Positions 36,921 through 44,719 of a stretch of DNA of 63,151 nt are shown one piece after another (the stretch's first letter is position 1; every line of letters starts with the position of its first letter). The stretch covers positions 1 to 63,151 of the forward strand of contig CACWTQ010000023.1 of the NCBI GenBank assembly GCA_902763835.1. The letters run 5' to 3'. A program made the position numbers and the translations under genes. The stretch is from an uncultured Ruminococcus sp. (GTDB taxonomy: Bacteria; Bacillota; Clostridia; Oscillospirales; Acutalibacteraceae). A model generated the notes under the pieces. That model searched no databases, was not told the DNA's origin, and worked only from the letters and a program-made list of their open reading frames with translations.

Positions 36921-36966
36921 TCCCGATAGATTTTCGTTTACAGAGAATCTATCGGGGATTTTTTGT
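36921..36966 (+). terminator. Terminator
   Basis: CCCGATAGATT ... AATCTATCGGG stem then GATTTTTT. Confidence 0.9.
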
Positions 36967-37057
36967 GGAGTTTATAAAAATTTATTGAAGTCTTCCAAGT
37001 TTTGGTGTATACTTTATATGTTATACTGGGGAGCGGTAAGATGTAGCAAATTCACGT

Positions 37058-37162
37058 AAACTCCTCTGTCCTGCCTTATGAGGGGCGACTTTGATAAATC
37101 GAGAACCCAAAAAGCCGCCCCTTTTAGAGAAAGTGGCAGCCGTAAGGCTGACGGAGAGGTTT
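37058..37162 (+). repeat. 105-bp palindromic structured repeat in hprA leader
   Basis: Outer arms AAACTCCTCTGTC and GACGGAGAGGTTT close over two inner hairpins (GGGGCG ... CGCCCC and CAGCC-gtaa-GGCTG). I recognise this layout as a dispersed intergenic unit of gut Clostridia. It is open in one frame and gives a false 50-residue N-terminal extension to hprA. Confidence 0.55.
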
Positions 37163-37178
37163 TTAAAATATTGGTGGT

Positions 37179-37202
37179 AAATCTTAACGCTTTCGAGTAT
37201 AG
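37179..37202 (-). repeat. TATACTCG motif (reverse)
   Basis: TAAATCTTAACGCTTTCGAG followed by TATA: the exact reverse complement of the word at 2779-2801 in the guide-RNA-like element. Also present at 21041 with changes. Confidence 0.55.
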
Positions 37203-37227
37203 TATTTTAAAAAGGAGTGTTTCCAAA

Positions 37228-38193
37228 ATGGCAAGCCCAAAATTATCCCTAGTAATCCCCGATAAGAAAACAATCTCCAACGGTGATGTAAACTTTGACT
37301 GTTTCAAAGATTTCGCTGATGTTACGGAGTATTTTTTAAGCGGAGTTGAGCTTCTACCCGAAAGAATAAAAAATGCAGATATTATTCTCTGCAATAAAAC
37401 GCCTATGAACGAAAGTACTCTCAAAAACGCAAAGAACCTGAAATATATAGGTTTGTTTGCAACAGGCTACAATAACGTGGATTTGGAATATACCCGAAAC
37501 CGTGGCATTACCGTATGCAATGCGGCGGACTATTCAACGGACGCAGTCGCTCAACATACGTTTGCGTTAATGCTTGAACATTATTCAAAGGTTTCACAGT
37601 ATAATACTTTTGTTCAGAACGGTTTGTGGATTAAGTCCGATGTATTCTCTCCATTCGTGTACCAAATGAGGGAACTGTCCGGAAAGACTATAGGTATTGT
37701 CGGCTTCGGAAATATCGGTCGTGCCGTTGCAAAAATTGCGGCTGCTTTTAATATGCGTGTTCTGTTTTATTCACGTTCGGAAAAAATTGCCCCCGAGGGT
37801 ACGGCTCAGGTAGATTTGAATACTCTTGTTTCCGAAAGTGATTTTGTAACCGTGCATTGTCCGCTAAATAAGGATAGCGAGAGAATGTTTAACGACGAAC
37901 TTTTCGCAAAATTCAAAAAGGGTGCAATGTTTATAAATACGGCTCGTGGGGGAGTGGTTGACGAGTATGCATTGAAAAAGGCACTCGAAAACGGTACGCT
38001 TTCAAGTGCTGCAATTGATGTTATAGATGTTGAACCTATGCGGAAGGATTGTCCGCTGTTGGGTGTGGAGAACCTGATAATTACTCCTCACGTTGCTTGG
38101 GCACCCACAGAAACAAGAGAGAGATTGATTGGTATAGTTTACAATAATCTCAAAGCGTATCTGGAGGGTAACCCGAGAAATGTTGTTAATTAG
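37228..38193 (+). CDS. hprA: D-2-hydroxyacid dehydrogenase (glycerate/lactate type)
   Basis: A 321-aa NAD-dependent oxidoreductase that interconverts a 2-keto acid and its D-2-hydroxy acid; hydroxypyruvate/glycerate is most likely by length and similarity. NAD-binding VGFGNIGRAVA (near residue 156), catalytic Arg in NTARGGVVDE, Glu in the following loop, and His in TPHVAWAPTE. ATG 37228 is chosen because AAGGAG lies before it; the longer frame to 37078 reads through a palindromic repeat. The stop overlaps the convergent gene's stop by 4 bp. Confidence 0.88.
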   Translation: MASPKLSLVIPDKKTISNGDVNFDCFKDFADVTEYFLSGVELLPERIKNADIILCNKTPMNESTLKNAKNLKYIGLFATGYNNVDLEYTRNRGITVCNAADYSTDAVAQHTFALMLEHYSKVSQYNTFVQNGLWIKSDVFSPFVYQMRELSGKTIGIVGFGNIGRAVAKIAAAFNMRVLFYSRSEKIAPEGTAQVDLNTLVSESDFVTVHCPLNKDSERMFNDELFAKFKKGAMFINTARGGVVDEYALKKALENGTLSSAAIDVIDVEPMRKDCPLLGVENLIITPHVAWAPTETRERLIGIVYNNLKAYLEGNPRNVVN

Positions 38194-40220
38194 AAGCTTC
38201 GCAGTGTATGTGTAATGGAGCTGTAGTCGTTGATATAATATTGATTTTCGTTTGCGAATATTAAAAGATATCCGACAACTACAGTCGAAACCATAAGCAA
38301 TATTATAAATACATATGCCGTTAGATATATCTTTTTTGATGTGTTTTCAAGAGCATTTAAAATATCAAATAATGTTATTAGTCCGACTAAAATTATTGTA
38401 ACGAGTATATCAGCGGTATATCTGTAATGTGAGCCTGCTTTGCACATATCGATAAAAGCAAGCAGCAGGGCAGAGGAAAATAATGTTAATGTAAAAAATG
38501 ATTTGAATTTATCCTTTTTCTTGTCAACAAACGGAATTGCGAAAATTCCCCACGCAACAGGATATGTCAAAACACCCATAGTGCTGCCTAAATATGTGTA
38601 GTGCGGATATGATGACAGCGACCTGTTATTAATTTCAATATACGGAAATTGCGATTTAAAATACGGTGGCTGTATGAAATAATGGTAAATTGTCGCAGGG
38701 AGATATGCAAGTGTGAGAGTGTTTGCTTCGGCAATGCTTACCGTCAGCTGATAGTTAAATCCGAATTCAAACGGATTGTCAAATCTCAGATAGTTGTATG
38801 TCATTATGCCTATAGCACCAAGTAAAACAGGAACTCCGATTGAAACAAAATATAATATTTTTTTCTTTAAAGTGTCGTCCTTGCCGGCTAAAATGAATAC
38901 GGCAGGGACTATTGCTGTTACACAATAAATGCACATTGTGGGTCTTGAAGCGGCAATCATAACAACCGATATTCCCGAAAGAATAAGAAATATTATCCGA
39001 CGTGAAAATTTCTCTTCAAAGTAGGCTTTCATAAGAAAATACAAAAATGCGGACAAAGCTCCTATTCCCGAAATTACGGCTATAAAGTAAAAATATTTAT
39101 CGGTGCATAATGCAAAAACAGAAGACCCAAAGAGGAATGACAGATATCCGATAATGGCTATGAAATACGGTACTTTTTTACATAAATACTTTAATACAGC
39201 CATATAAAGCAGCGACAGAAAAATTACCGCATATACAGTGGCAATTGCGGCTGCACATACCTCTCCGGGCAGTTTTCCCGTCAAAAAATAAACAGGGAAA
39301 TATATTGTGAATACAGGGGCAACTCCAAAATAAGAGTAGAATTTACCGTTATAGTAAGCTCTGTCCCAATGATCCCCGGTAAGACCTGCTTCATCTCGTT
39401 CGCTCCTGTCGTAGACATTTTTCAGATTGTCAAATTGTTCCTTGTCGAAATCAACCTTGATATCCAATCGTCCCTCTTTAAAGGAACAGAAAAGCTGCTC
39501 GTATTGATCCATTTCATACTCGTTCTCGAGGGGGTATGCGTCAAACATAGGTTCATCGGAAATTTTTGCAACGGATAATACGGCTAAGGCTATTAGCAGG
39601 CAGACTAAAGCCGTGCCCATTATAAGTATAAGATTATCACTTTTTGTGAATTTCCATTTCCATGCACGGTTGAAAATACAAAAGCATAATAGTAATAAAA
39701 TTCCAAACCTGAAAAAGTGAAAATGAAATTCGGGTATTTTATTTATTGTTATTGCGGAAATTTTAAACAGTGAAAATGCTTTGTTTGGAAAATTCAATTC
39801 CAATGTTTTTATCTCGCCGAATGACTGATGTGAAAAATAATTTTTGTAATTATCGCTGACGTACATTTTGAAAGTATTTCTATTATAGTTAAATCCATTG
39901 TCCATTACAAAGTTATCGTCTGTGAAAGAGATTTCCACGGGATAATATTTGTCGAAGCCGTCGTCCGTTTCAATGCAGATATTTTTCATCTCCGCATTTA
40001 CATTTTCAAAATGTATTTTTCCCTCTTCAATTAAAATTTTTCCGTTTTCTATTTTGTAAATTGGGTCATCATCATTAGATACAATAGAGTTCTTCATATC
40101 TATTTCCGTGGGTTTACAGCCCGACAACTTCATAGAAATTGCCGTGTAATTTGAAAATACTATTTCCAGCAGCAAACACACAACAATAGAAACAGTTATT
40201 TTTATTATTCTTTTCTTCAT
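38190..40220 (-). CDS. Large multi-pass membrane protein, GT-C-like
   Basis: A 676-aa membrane protein. N-terminal helix (residues 5-22), an extracytoplasmic beta domain (about 40-155), then about 11 helices. The conserved loop HWDRAYYNGKFYSYFGVAPVF near residue 285 is typical of a clostridial family of probable lipid-carrier glycosyltransferases. The acidic first loop (DEPMFDAYPLENEYE) fits a GT-C fold. Function is inferred; no substrate can be named. AAGGAGG precedes the ATG, and a good promoter lies at 40251-40279. Confidence 0.75.
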   Translation of the reverse strand: MKKRIIKITVSIVVCLLLEIVFSNYTAISMKLSGCKPTEIDMKNSIVSNDDDPIYKIENGKILIEEGKIHFENVNAEMKNICIETDDGFDKYYPVEISFTDDNFVMDNGFNYNRNTFKMYVSDNYKNYFSHQSFGEIKTLELNFPNKAFSLFKISAITINKIPEFHFHFFRFGILLLLCFCIFNRAWKWKFTKSDNLILIMGTALVCLLIALAVLSVAKISDEPMFDAYPLENEYEMDQYEQLFCSFKEGRLDIKVDFDKEQFDNLKNVYDRSERDEAGLTGDHWDRAYYNGKFYSYFGVAPVFTIYFPVYFLTGKLPGEVCAAAIATVYAVIFLSLLYMAVLKYLCKKVPYFIAIIGYLSFLFGSSVFALCTDKYFYFIAVISGIGALSAFLYFLMKAYFEEKFSRRIIFLILSGISVVMIAASRPTMCIYCVTAIVPAVFILAGKDDTLKKKILYFVSIGVPVLLGAIGIMTYNYLRFDNPFEFGFNYQLTVSIAEANTLTLAYLPATIYHYFIQPPYFKSQFPYIEINNRSLSSYPHYTYLGSTMGVLTYPVAWGIFAIPFVDKKKDKFKSFFTLTLFSSALLLAFIDMCKAGSHYRYTADILVTIILVGLITLFDILNALENTSKKIYLTAYVFIILLMVSTVVVGYLLIFANENQYYINDYSSITHTLRSF

Positions 40221-40250
40221 TTAAAGCCTCCTTAATATTAACACTATTAT

Positions 40251-40279
40251 AGTATATATCAACAGTTAAAAGTTGTCAA
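40251..40279 (-). promoter_or_regulatory. Promoter of the 38190-40220 gene
   Basis: On the minus strand TTGACA (40279-40274) and TATACT (40256-40251), spacer 17 bp. Confidence 0.7.
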
Positions 40280-40353
40280 CAATAAACGGTGTACAGTTTG
40301 AGTTTGCAAAAAATAAATTATCATTAAACTCAATTCTAATTTGTCAAACACTA

Positions 40354-40382
40354 TTGATATTTTTTCCCGAATTGGTTATAAT
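40354..40382 (+). promoter_or_regulatory. Promoter of the 40437 gene
   Basis: TTGATA at 40354 and TATAAT at 40377, spacer 17 bp, divergent from the promoter at 40251. Confidence 0.7.
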
Positions 40383-40436
40383 GTAAAGTGGAGAGTAAGA
40401 ATTAAATTGACGATATTTATAAAAGGGGGCGACAAT

Positions 40437-41204
40437 GTGAGTAAAAATAACGATTTTGACAGTGACCGCAGCCGTCCCGATTTGAACGAGTATCTCTCAA
40501 AAGAAATAACTCAATATTACGGTGAGGACGTTATAAGTAACATCGAAAGCTCTTCTGCTCCCATTCCACCGAAACGCCGCCGAAACAGCCGTTTGATTTC
40601 CGCTCTGAGTATTGTCTGTGCGGTAATGTTTCTGACGGGTGCCATTATATTTTCGGGAGTGTTTGTCACTTCGGGTATATCGGGATTCGGCAGCGGTGAC
40701 GGCAGCGACAGCGATAGTGTAAGTGTTGTTTCCGGAAACATTGAAAGTGATACGGAAAGTATTGTTCACGGTGATATATCGGAAATTCCTACCGATAAGG
40801 ATATCGACACTGATAATAATATATCTTCAAGCGACGATACCGAAAATGATATAGAAACCGATACATCTACAGAAAACATCACGTCTAAATTCTTCGCTGA
40901 TACGGATACTTATTCATCAAATTATAATACAGAAAACATATTAACGGATATCGATACTGATAACACGGACACCGACCGCAGAACAGATTACTTTTCACTT
41001 CCCGAATATCCTAACGAGGAGTATATTTCAGAAATATCTACAGATGTGAATAATAACAGTGAAACTAACCCTAACGACAATGTTACTACCGGGAAAAAGT
41101 TTCGTTCGTGGATTGGAACATTACTTATGATTCTTTCGCTTATTACAGCCCTTGCATTAACACAAACGGGGGAAGGGAATAATGCGTATTATTTTTTTGA
41201 TTGA
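40437..41204 (+). CDS. Acidic D/T/S-rich membrane protein
   Basis: A 255-aa protein of unknown function. GTG 40437 is chosen over an upstream ATG because AAAAGGGGG lies 7 nt before it. Basic cytoplasmic N-terminus (PPKRRRNSR), a membrane helix (residues about 55-78), a long acidic Asp/Thr/Ser stretch (about 85-215) with Asp-Thr-Asp steps like the linker of the CHAP-dockerin protein, then a second hydrophobic segment (WIGTLLMILSLITALAL) near the C-terminus. The acidic part would lie outside, anchored at both ends. It may be a surface spacer. It sits between GT-C-like and GtrB-like genes. Confidence 0.7.
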   Translation: MSKNNDFDSDRSRPDLNEYLSKEITQYYGEDVISNIESSSAPIPPKRRRNSRLISALSIVCAVMFLTGAIIFSGVFVTSGISGFGSGDGSDSDSVSVVSGNIESDTESIVHGDISEIPTDKDIDTDNNISSSDDTENDIETDTSTENITSKFFADTDTYSSNYNTENILTDIDTDNTDTDRRTDYFSLPEYPNEEYISEISTDVNNNSETNPNDNVTTGKKFRSWIGTLLMILSLITALALTQTGEGNNAYYFFD

Positions 41205-41375
41205 AAGTTGGTTTATAGAGGAGAAGTGGTTGGCTAAGAGTGTTTAACTTGCAGTGATTTTATAATATGTATAAATAAAACTAATTTATAAGAGTGATTA
41301 TTAGTCGGGGTTCGTGAAGTGCGATAAAAGAGGACTATTTTCACGTGAGAAAAAAGTGCGAAAAAAGGAGAATTT

Positions 41376-42329
41376 ATGGTTAAGTTATATTTGGCGATTC
41401 CTTGTTATAATGAAGAAGAGGTTTTGCCGTCAACCGCTGATATATTAAAAAAGAAATATAAAGAATTAATGCTGAATAAAAAAATTTCAAAGGACAGCAA
41501 AATCGTTTTTATTGATGACGGCTCAAAAGATAGAACTTGGAAAATCATTAAAAAGCTTCATAAATCCGACAGTGTGTTTTCGGGTATTAAACTAAGCTGT
41601 AACCGTGGACATCAAAACGCCCTCCTCTGCGGTTTGATGACTCTGAAAGACTATGCCGATGCTGTTATCTCCATAGATGCCGATTTACAGGACGACATAG
41701 AGGCTTTTGACGGAATGCTTGAATGTTTTGAAAACGGCTGCGATGTTGTCTACGGTGTGCGTTCAAAACGTGACACGGACACGTTTTTCAAACGCTTTAC
41801 GGCTGAATCGTTTTATAAAATACTGAACAGTATGGGTGGGAAGGTGATTTTTAATCATGCAGATTTCCGCCTTATGAGTAAACGTGCTTTGGAATATTTG
41901 TCGGAATATAAGGAAACTAATATCTACCTGCGTGGACTCGTGCCGATGATAGGCTTGAAATCCGATATCGTTGAGTATGAACGAAGCGAACGGCTTGCGG
42001 GGGAGAGTAAGTATCCGCTAAAAAAAATGCTTGCCCTTGCGTGGGAGGGCATTACTTCACTCAGCATTAAGCCTATTCGTGTTGTGACTTCTGTCGGTAC
42101 TATAGTTTTTATGCTCAGTATTCTGATGTTGGTATATTTTCTCTACAGATATTTTAGCGGTGCAACCGTACCGGGCTGGGCAAGTCTGGCGGTATCGATT
42201 TGGGCAATCGGAGGGTTGCAGCTGTTGGCAATCGGTATTGTAGGGGAGTATATCGGTAAAATTTATTTGGAGGTCAAGCAAAGACCCCGCTACTTTGTGG
42301 ACGAGTTTTTGAATGATGATAAAGAGTAA
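41376..42329 (+). CDS. Polyprenyl-phosphate glycosyltransferase, GT2 (GtrB-like)
   Basis: A 317-aa paralogue of the enzyme at 34907. GT-A domain with AIPCYNEEEVLP, FIDDGSKDRT, LSCNRGHQNALL and SIDADLQDD, followed by two C-terminal membrane helices (about 235-260 and 270-292) and a basic end (VKQRPRYFVDEF). AAAAAGGAG precedes the ATG. RGHQ in place of RNFGKE suggests a different sugar from its paralogue. It could charge the lipid carrier for the GT-C-like protein at 38190. Confidence 0.92.
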   Translation: MVKLYLAIPCYNEEEVLPSTADILKKKYKELMLNKKISKDSKIVFIDDGSKDRTWKIIKKLHKSDSVFSGIKLSCNRGHQNALLCGLMTLKDYADAVISIDADLQDDIEAFDGMLECFENGCDVVYGVRSKRDTDTFFKRFTAESFYKILNSMGGKVIFNHADFRLMSKRALEYLSEYKETNIYLRGLVPMIGLKSDIVEYERSERLAGESKYPLKKMLALAWEGITSLSIKPIRVVTSVGTIVFMLSILMLVYFLYRYFSGATVPGWASLAVSIWAIGGLQLLAIGIVGEYIGKIYLEVKQRPRYFVDEFLNDDKE

Positions 42330-42365
42330 GTTATCTATACTTAAAAAATCACTATCCACAACTTA

Positions 42366-42433
42366 GGAACGTCAGAAAATAACTTGAACATTTATACTTG
42401 TCTAATTTGTTCAACTTATTTCCAAACAGTTCC
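42366..42433 (-). repeat. MITE family A, copy 6 (short form)
   Basis: 68 bp; one T is missing near the left end (GGAACGTCAG). Flanks are TTA (left) and TAA (right), not identical. Confidence 0.85.
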
Positions 42434-42504
42434 TAAGTTTTGAACAGTGCTTAAAAATATCAAAGAGGGCAACAAAAAACATTGTCCTTTTTTGTTTTAT
42501 ATAA

Positions 42505-42540
42505 AAAAGAAAAAACCGAATACAAATTGTATTCGGTTTC
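42505..42540 (-). terminator. Terminator of 5S rRNA
   Basis: AACCGAATACAA-TTGTATTCGGTT perfect stem followed on the minus strand by TTTTTTC. Confidence 0.9.
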
Positions 42541-42544
42541 GTAT

Positions 42545-42660
42545 GTTGGCATCTTCCTATTTTCCCGGGGTGCTGCCACCCAAGTATTTTCGGCACTATT
42601 GAGCTTAACTTCTGTGTTCGGGATGGGAACAGGTGTACCCTCAACGTCAACAATACCAAC
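42545..42660 (-). rRNA. rrf: 5S ribosomal RNA
   Basis: Read on the minus strand it begins GTTGGTATTGTTGACGTTGA, has the conserved loop CCCATCCCGAACACAGAAGT and AAGCTC, and ends GATGCCAAC, which pairs with the 5' GTTGGTAT to close helix I. About 116 nt, normal length. It has its own promoter and terminator, with no 16S or 23S next to it, so it is a lone 5S gene. Confidence 0.95.
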
Positions 42661-42699
42661 TGTTATTAAGTTTTTGCCGTCTTTCCTGACTGCCTTATT

Positions 42700-42728
42700 A
42701 TTATAACACAGGTTTTCGGAAAATGCAA
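42700..42728 (-). promoter_or_regulatory. Promoter of 5S rRNA
   Basis: Minus strand TTGCAT (42728-42723) and TATAAT (42705-42700), spacer 17 bp, about 40 nt before the mature 5' end. Confidence 0.75.
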
Positions 42729-42962
42729 GTGTTTTTTCAAAAAATTTTTAAAATTATATTTTTGGAACTATCTTTACAGTTTTGTAAACAAATAAAATTT
42801 TTTTCTTTAAGTGTTAAATGAATCTGCCATTTATATGGTTAAGTTACATAAATTAGATTAAAGTTTTTGTAAATATACAACAATCGATTTGTATATTTGT
42901 CACAAACTCCCCTAATAACTATTGTAATAAGCCTAAAATCTATAGTTTTTGACTAATCAATC

Positions 42963-42991
42963 TTGACAATTCCTGAAAAATGTAGTATAAT
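42963..42991 (+). promoter_or_regulatory. Consensus promoter of candidate small RNA
   Basis: Perfect TTGACA at 42963 and TATAAT at 42986 with a 17-bp spacer, and no gene downstream on this strand. Confidence 0.75.
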
Positions 42992-42997
42992 TTAATT

Positions 42998-43131
42998 ACG
43001 TTAAGAGAACAGCTAGAACTACTACAGAAAATGCTCTTAACCGTTTAAATTGATTTTGAGTTTTACACATTTCTTTTCTTTTCTTTAAAACTTTATATGA
43101 AAGAGCACGTTCCGAAAAACGTGCTTTTTTC
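42998..43131 (+). ncRNA. Candidate small RNA (~134 nt)
   Basis: It runs from the start predicted by the consensus promoter to an intrinsic terminator (GAGCACGTT-ccgaa-AACGTGC followed by TTTTTT, 43102-43130). The 5' part forms an 8-bp stem GTTAAGAG (43000) / CTCTTAAC (43034-43041). The middle is pyrimidine-rich and single-stranded. The only ATG opens a five-codon frame, so it is not coding. It points toward the 3' end of the convergent gene at 43147 but ends just before it. No known RNA family is recognised. Confidence 0.6.
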
Positions 43132-43146
43132 ATTTTATAAGAAATT

Positions 43147-43767
43147 TCAAATATACTCAATCTCAAAATTGGAAGAAGCAAGCTTACTTTTCTTATCCAT
43201 AATTTCTTCAAGAATCGAAAAATCTCTGTCGAGAACGCCTTTCACACTATCGCAATTTTTAAAAATAATTTTCTTCGGAAAAATAACATCATAAATCATA
43301 TCATTGACAGCGTCCCAATTTGTGCAGGAAATCGGAAACTCGAGAGCATCTCTGACTTTCAGAATAAATTTTTCAGACGAATCAACACCCGAAAAATCAA
43401 TAACGGCAAGCTCCGGCTGAACATATTTCTTTGAAAGTATTCTCGTCAATATATTATCATTGTTTTCTTCAATGATTTTTTCAACATACGAATCACTAAT
43501 ACTGTCATAAATCTGCGGATATTTCTTTTTAAGAAAATCCGAAAGTTTCGTTTTTATCGATATGCACTGTTCTTTAACGTTGAAATTTGTATCGATAATA
43601 TCATAATATAATTTCTCACCGAAGATGTTTTTACAGGTGCTGCTAAAGAAAAAATCCGTAAATACTTCCGTATTATCAAAAATCAAATCTGTGAATTCCT
43701 CAGCGGTAATCTGATTATGCACAAAAAGTGCAATTATTTTTATGCACATTTCTTTACAGTCATTCAT
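43147..43767 (-). CDS. Immunity-like protein with C-terminal barstar-like domain
   Basis: A 206-aa cytoplasmic protein; ATG 43767 is chosen with AAGGAG 10 nt upstream. Residues 1-110 are helical (IALFVHNQITAEEFTDLIFD ...) and look like colicin D-type immunity proteins. The C-terminal 85 residues (LAVIDFSGVDSSEKFILKV ... CTNWDAVNDMIYDV) have the barstar pattern, including the NWDA core that in barstar inhibits an RNase. No toxin gene is adjacent, so it would be an orphan immunity protein against a neighbour's toxin. Both domain calls are by pattern and need profile searches. Confidence 0.6.
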   Translation of the reverse strand: MNDCKEMCIKIIALFVHNQITAEEFTDLIFDNTEVFTDFFFSSTCKNIFGEKLYYDIIDTNFNVKEQCISIKTKLSDFLKKKYPQIYDSISDSYVEKIIEENNDNILTRILSKKYVQPELAVIDFSGVDSSEKFILKVRDALEFPISCTNWDAVNDMIYDVIFPKKIIFKNCDSVKGVLDRDFSILEEIMDKKSKLASSNFEIEYI

Positions 43768-43835
43768 TGTATGAGTACTCCTTATTAAAACAAAAAGCCG
43801 AAATAAAATTCCGGCTTGCATTTTAACATATAACA

Positions 43836-44273
43836 TTATTCATTATCAAGAGCTGCTACCTTAGTGTCTATATTGAAAGCGGTCACACCCGTACCCGAAT
43901 GAATTGACGTACCCTGTGACACCGTTTCCCAATAAATAGCATAGCTTTTTCCGCCAATGTTTTGAACGTCCATAACTTGAAGGTCAATATCGTTTTCAAT
44001 AAGAACATCCTTAACTGTAGAATTAACTACCCTTTGGTTGTTGTATTTTGTTTTCAAACCAACTTTCGAGGTATTGACTGCTTCTTTCAGAAGAATTTCC
44101 ACAGTTGCGGCATTTGATTCCATTGTTGAAATTTTTGAACTGTTGACTGTAGTTGTTATAACAGGAATTGCAATAGCTGCCAAAATTCCAAGAACTGCAA
44201 TAACAATAACTAATTCAATTAAAGTAAATGCTTTTTTTGAATTTACCGACTTTAATTTCTTTGATATTAACAT
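43836..44273 (-). CDS. Type IV pilin-like / prepilin protein
   Basis: A 145-aa protein with a class III signal: short basic leader (MLISKKLKSVNSKKA), then FTLIELVIVIAVLGILAAIA, where prepilin peptidase would cut before Phe and Glu5 is present. The mature domain is about 100 aa without the usual cysteine pair. ATG 44273 is chosen (AAAGGGG upstream) over a longer frame. No assembly ATPase, peptidase or platform gene is near, so it depends on machinery elsewhere. It is co-oriented with the immunity-like gene 68 bp downstream. Confidence 0.85.
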   Translation of the reverse strand: MLISKKLKSVNSKKAFTLIELVIVIAVLGILAAIAIPVITTTVNSSKISTMESNAATVEILLKEAVNTSKVGLKTKYNNQRVVNSTVKDVLIENDIDLQVMDVQNIGGKSYAIYWETVSQGTSIHSGTGVTAFNIDTKVAALDNE

Positions 44274-44488
44274 AAATACAATCCCCTTTCCAACACTATT
44301 TTCAATATAAACACTTATTTTATTAATTATACAATCAATTGAAATGGTTGTCAAGTAAAAAGTTAATTATTTCATAAATCTATCACAAAAAATTTCGCCC
44401 TTTTGTTTTTTCTGCAAACTTTCGACAATCAAAAACCACAATTACGCATTATGAATCAAATAATACCCCACCGCATTAAATATAATAA

Positions 44489-44541
44489 CACCTACGGAAC
44501 AAAAGACTTTCGCCCTTTTGTGTGGTGCGTTCCGCAGGTGT
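44489..44541. other. Long imperfect hairpin with repeated TTTCGCCCTTTTGT
   Basis: ACCTACGGAAC ... GTTCCGCAGGT arms about 53 bp across, with a CTTTCGCCCTTTTGT stretch in the loop. TTTCGCCCTTTTGT also occurs about 115 bp away (near 44393). It lies between convergent features in a 340-bp gene-free stretch, possibly as a terminator. Confidence 0.45.
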
Positions 44542-44613
44542 ATCAAGCTGTATTATACATTGTCCGATAAATAATATCAAAGACAATTATAAGCAATATT
44601 AAATTTTCAATTA

Positions 44614-44711
44614 GGAACTGTTGGGAAATAAGTTGAACAATTTAGACGCAGGATAATTTGTTCTGTGTTAGGCACAACACCGCAGGAATACTGATGTATT
44701 TCAAGGTGTTG
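44614..44711 (+). repeat. MITE family A, copy 7 (right-truncated)
   Basis: Left end GGAACTGTTGGGAAATAAG through AAGGTGTTG, then broken 8 bp before the glucokinase stop. TTA precedes it. It carries GATGTATTTC instead of GACGTATTTC. Confidence 0.85.
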
Positions 44712-44719
44712 AGTATAGC

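Noticed and set aside
37078..37227. 50-residue N-terminal extension of hprA
   Set aside because: It reads through a palindromic repeat; the ATG at 37228 has AAGGAG and matches the family's normal start.
44489..44541. rRNA or tRNA-like structure in the hairpin
   Set aside because: No T arm or anticodon arm; it is just a long imperfect inverted repeat.
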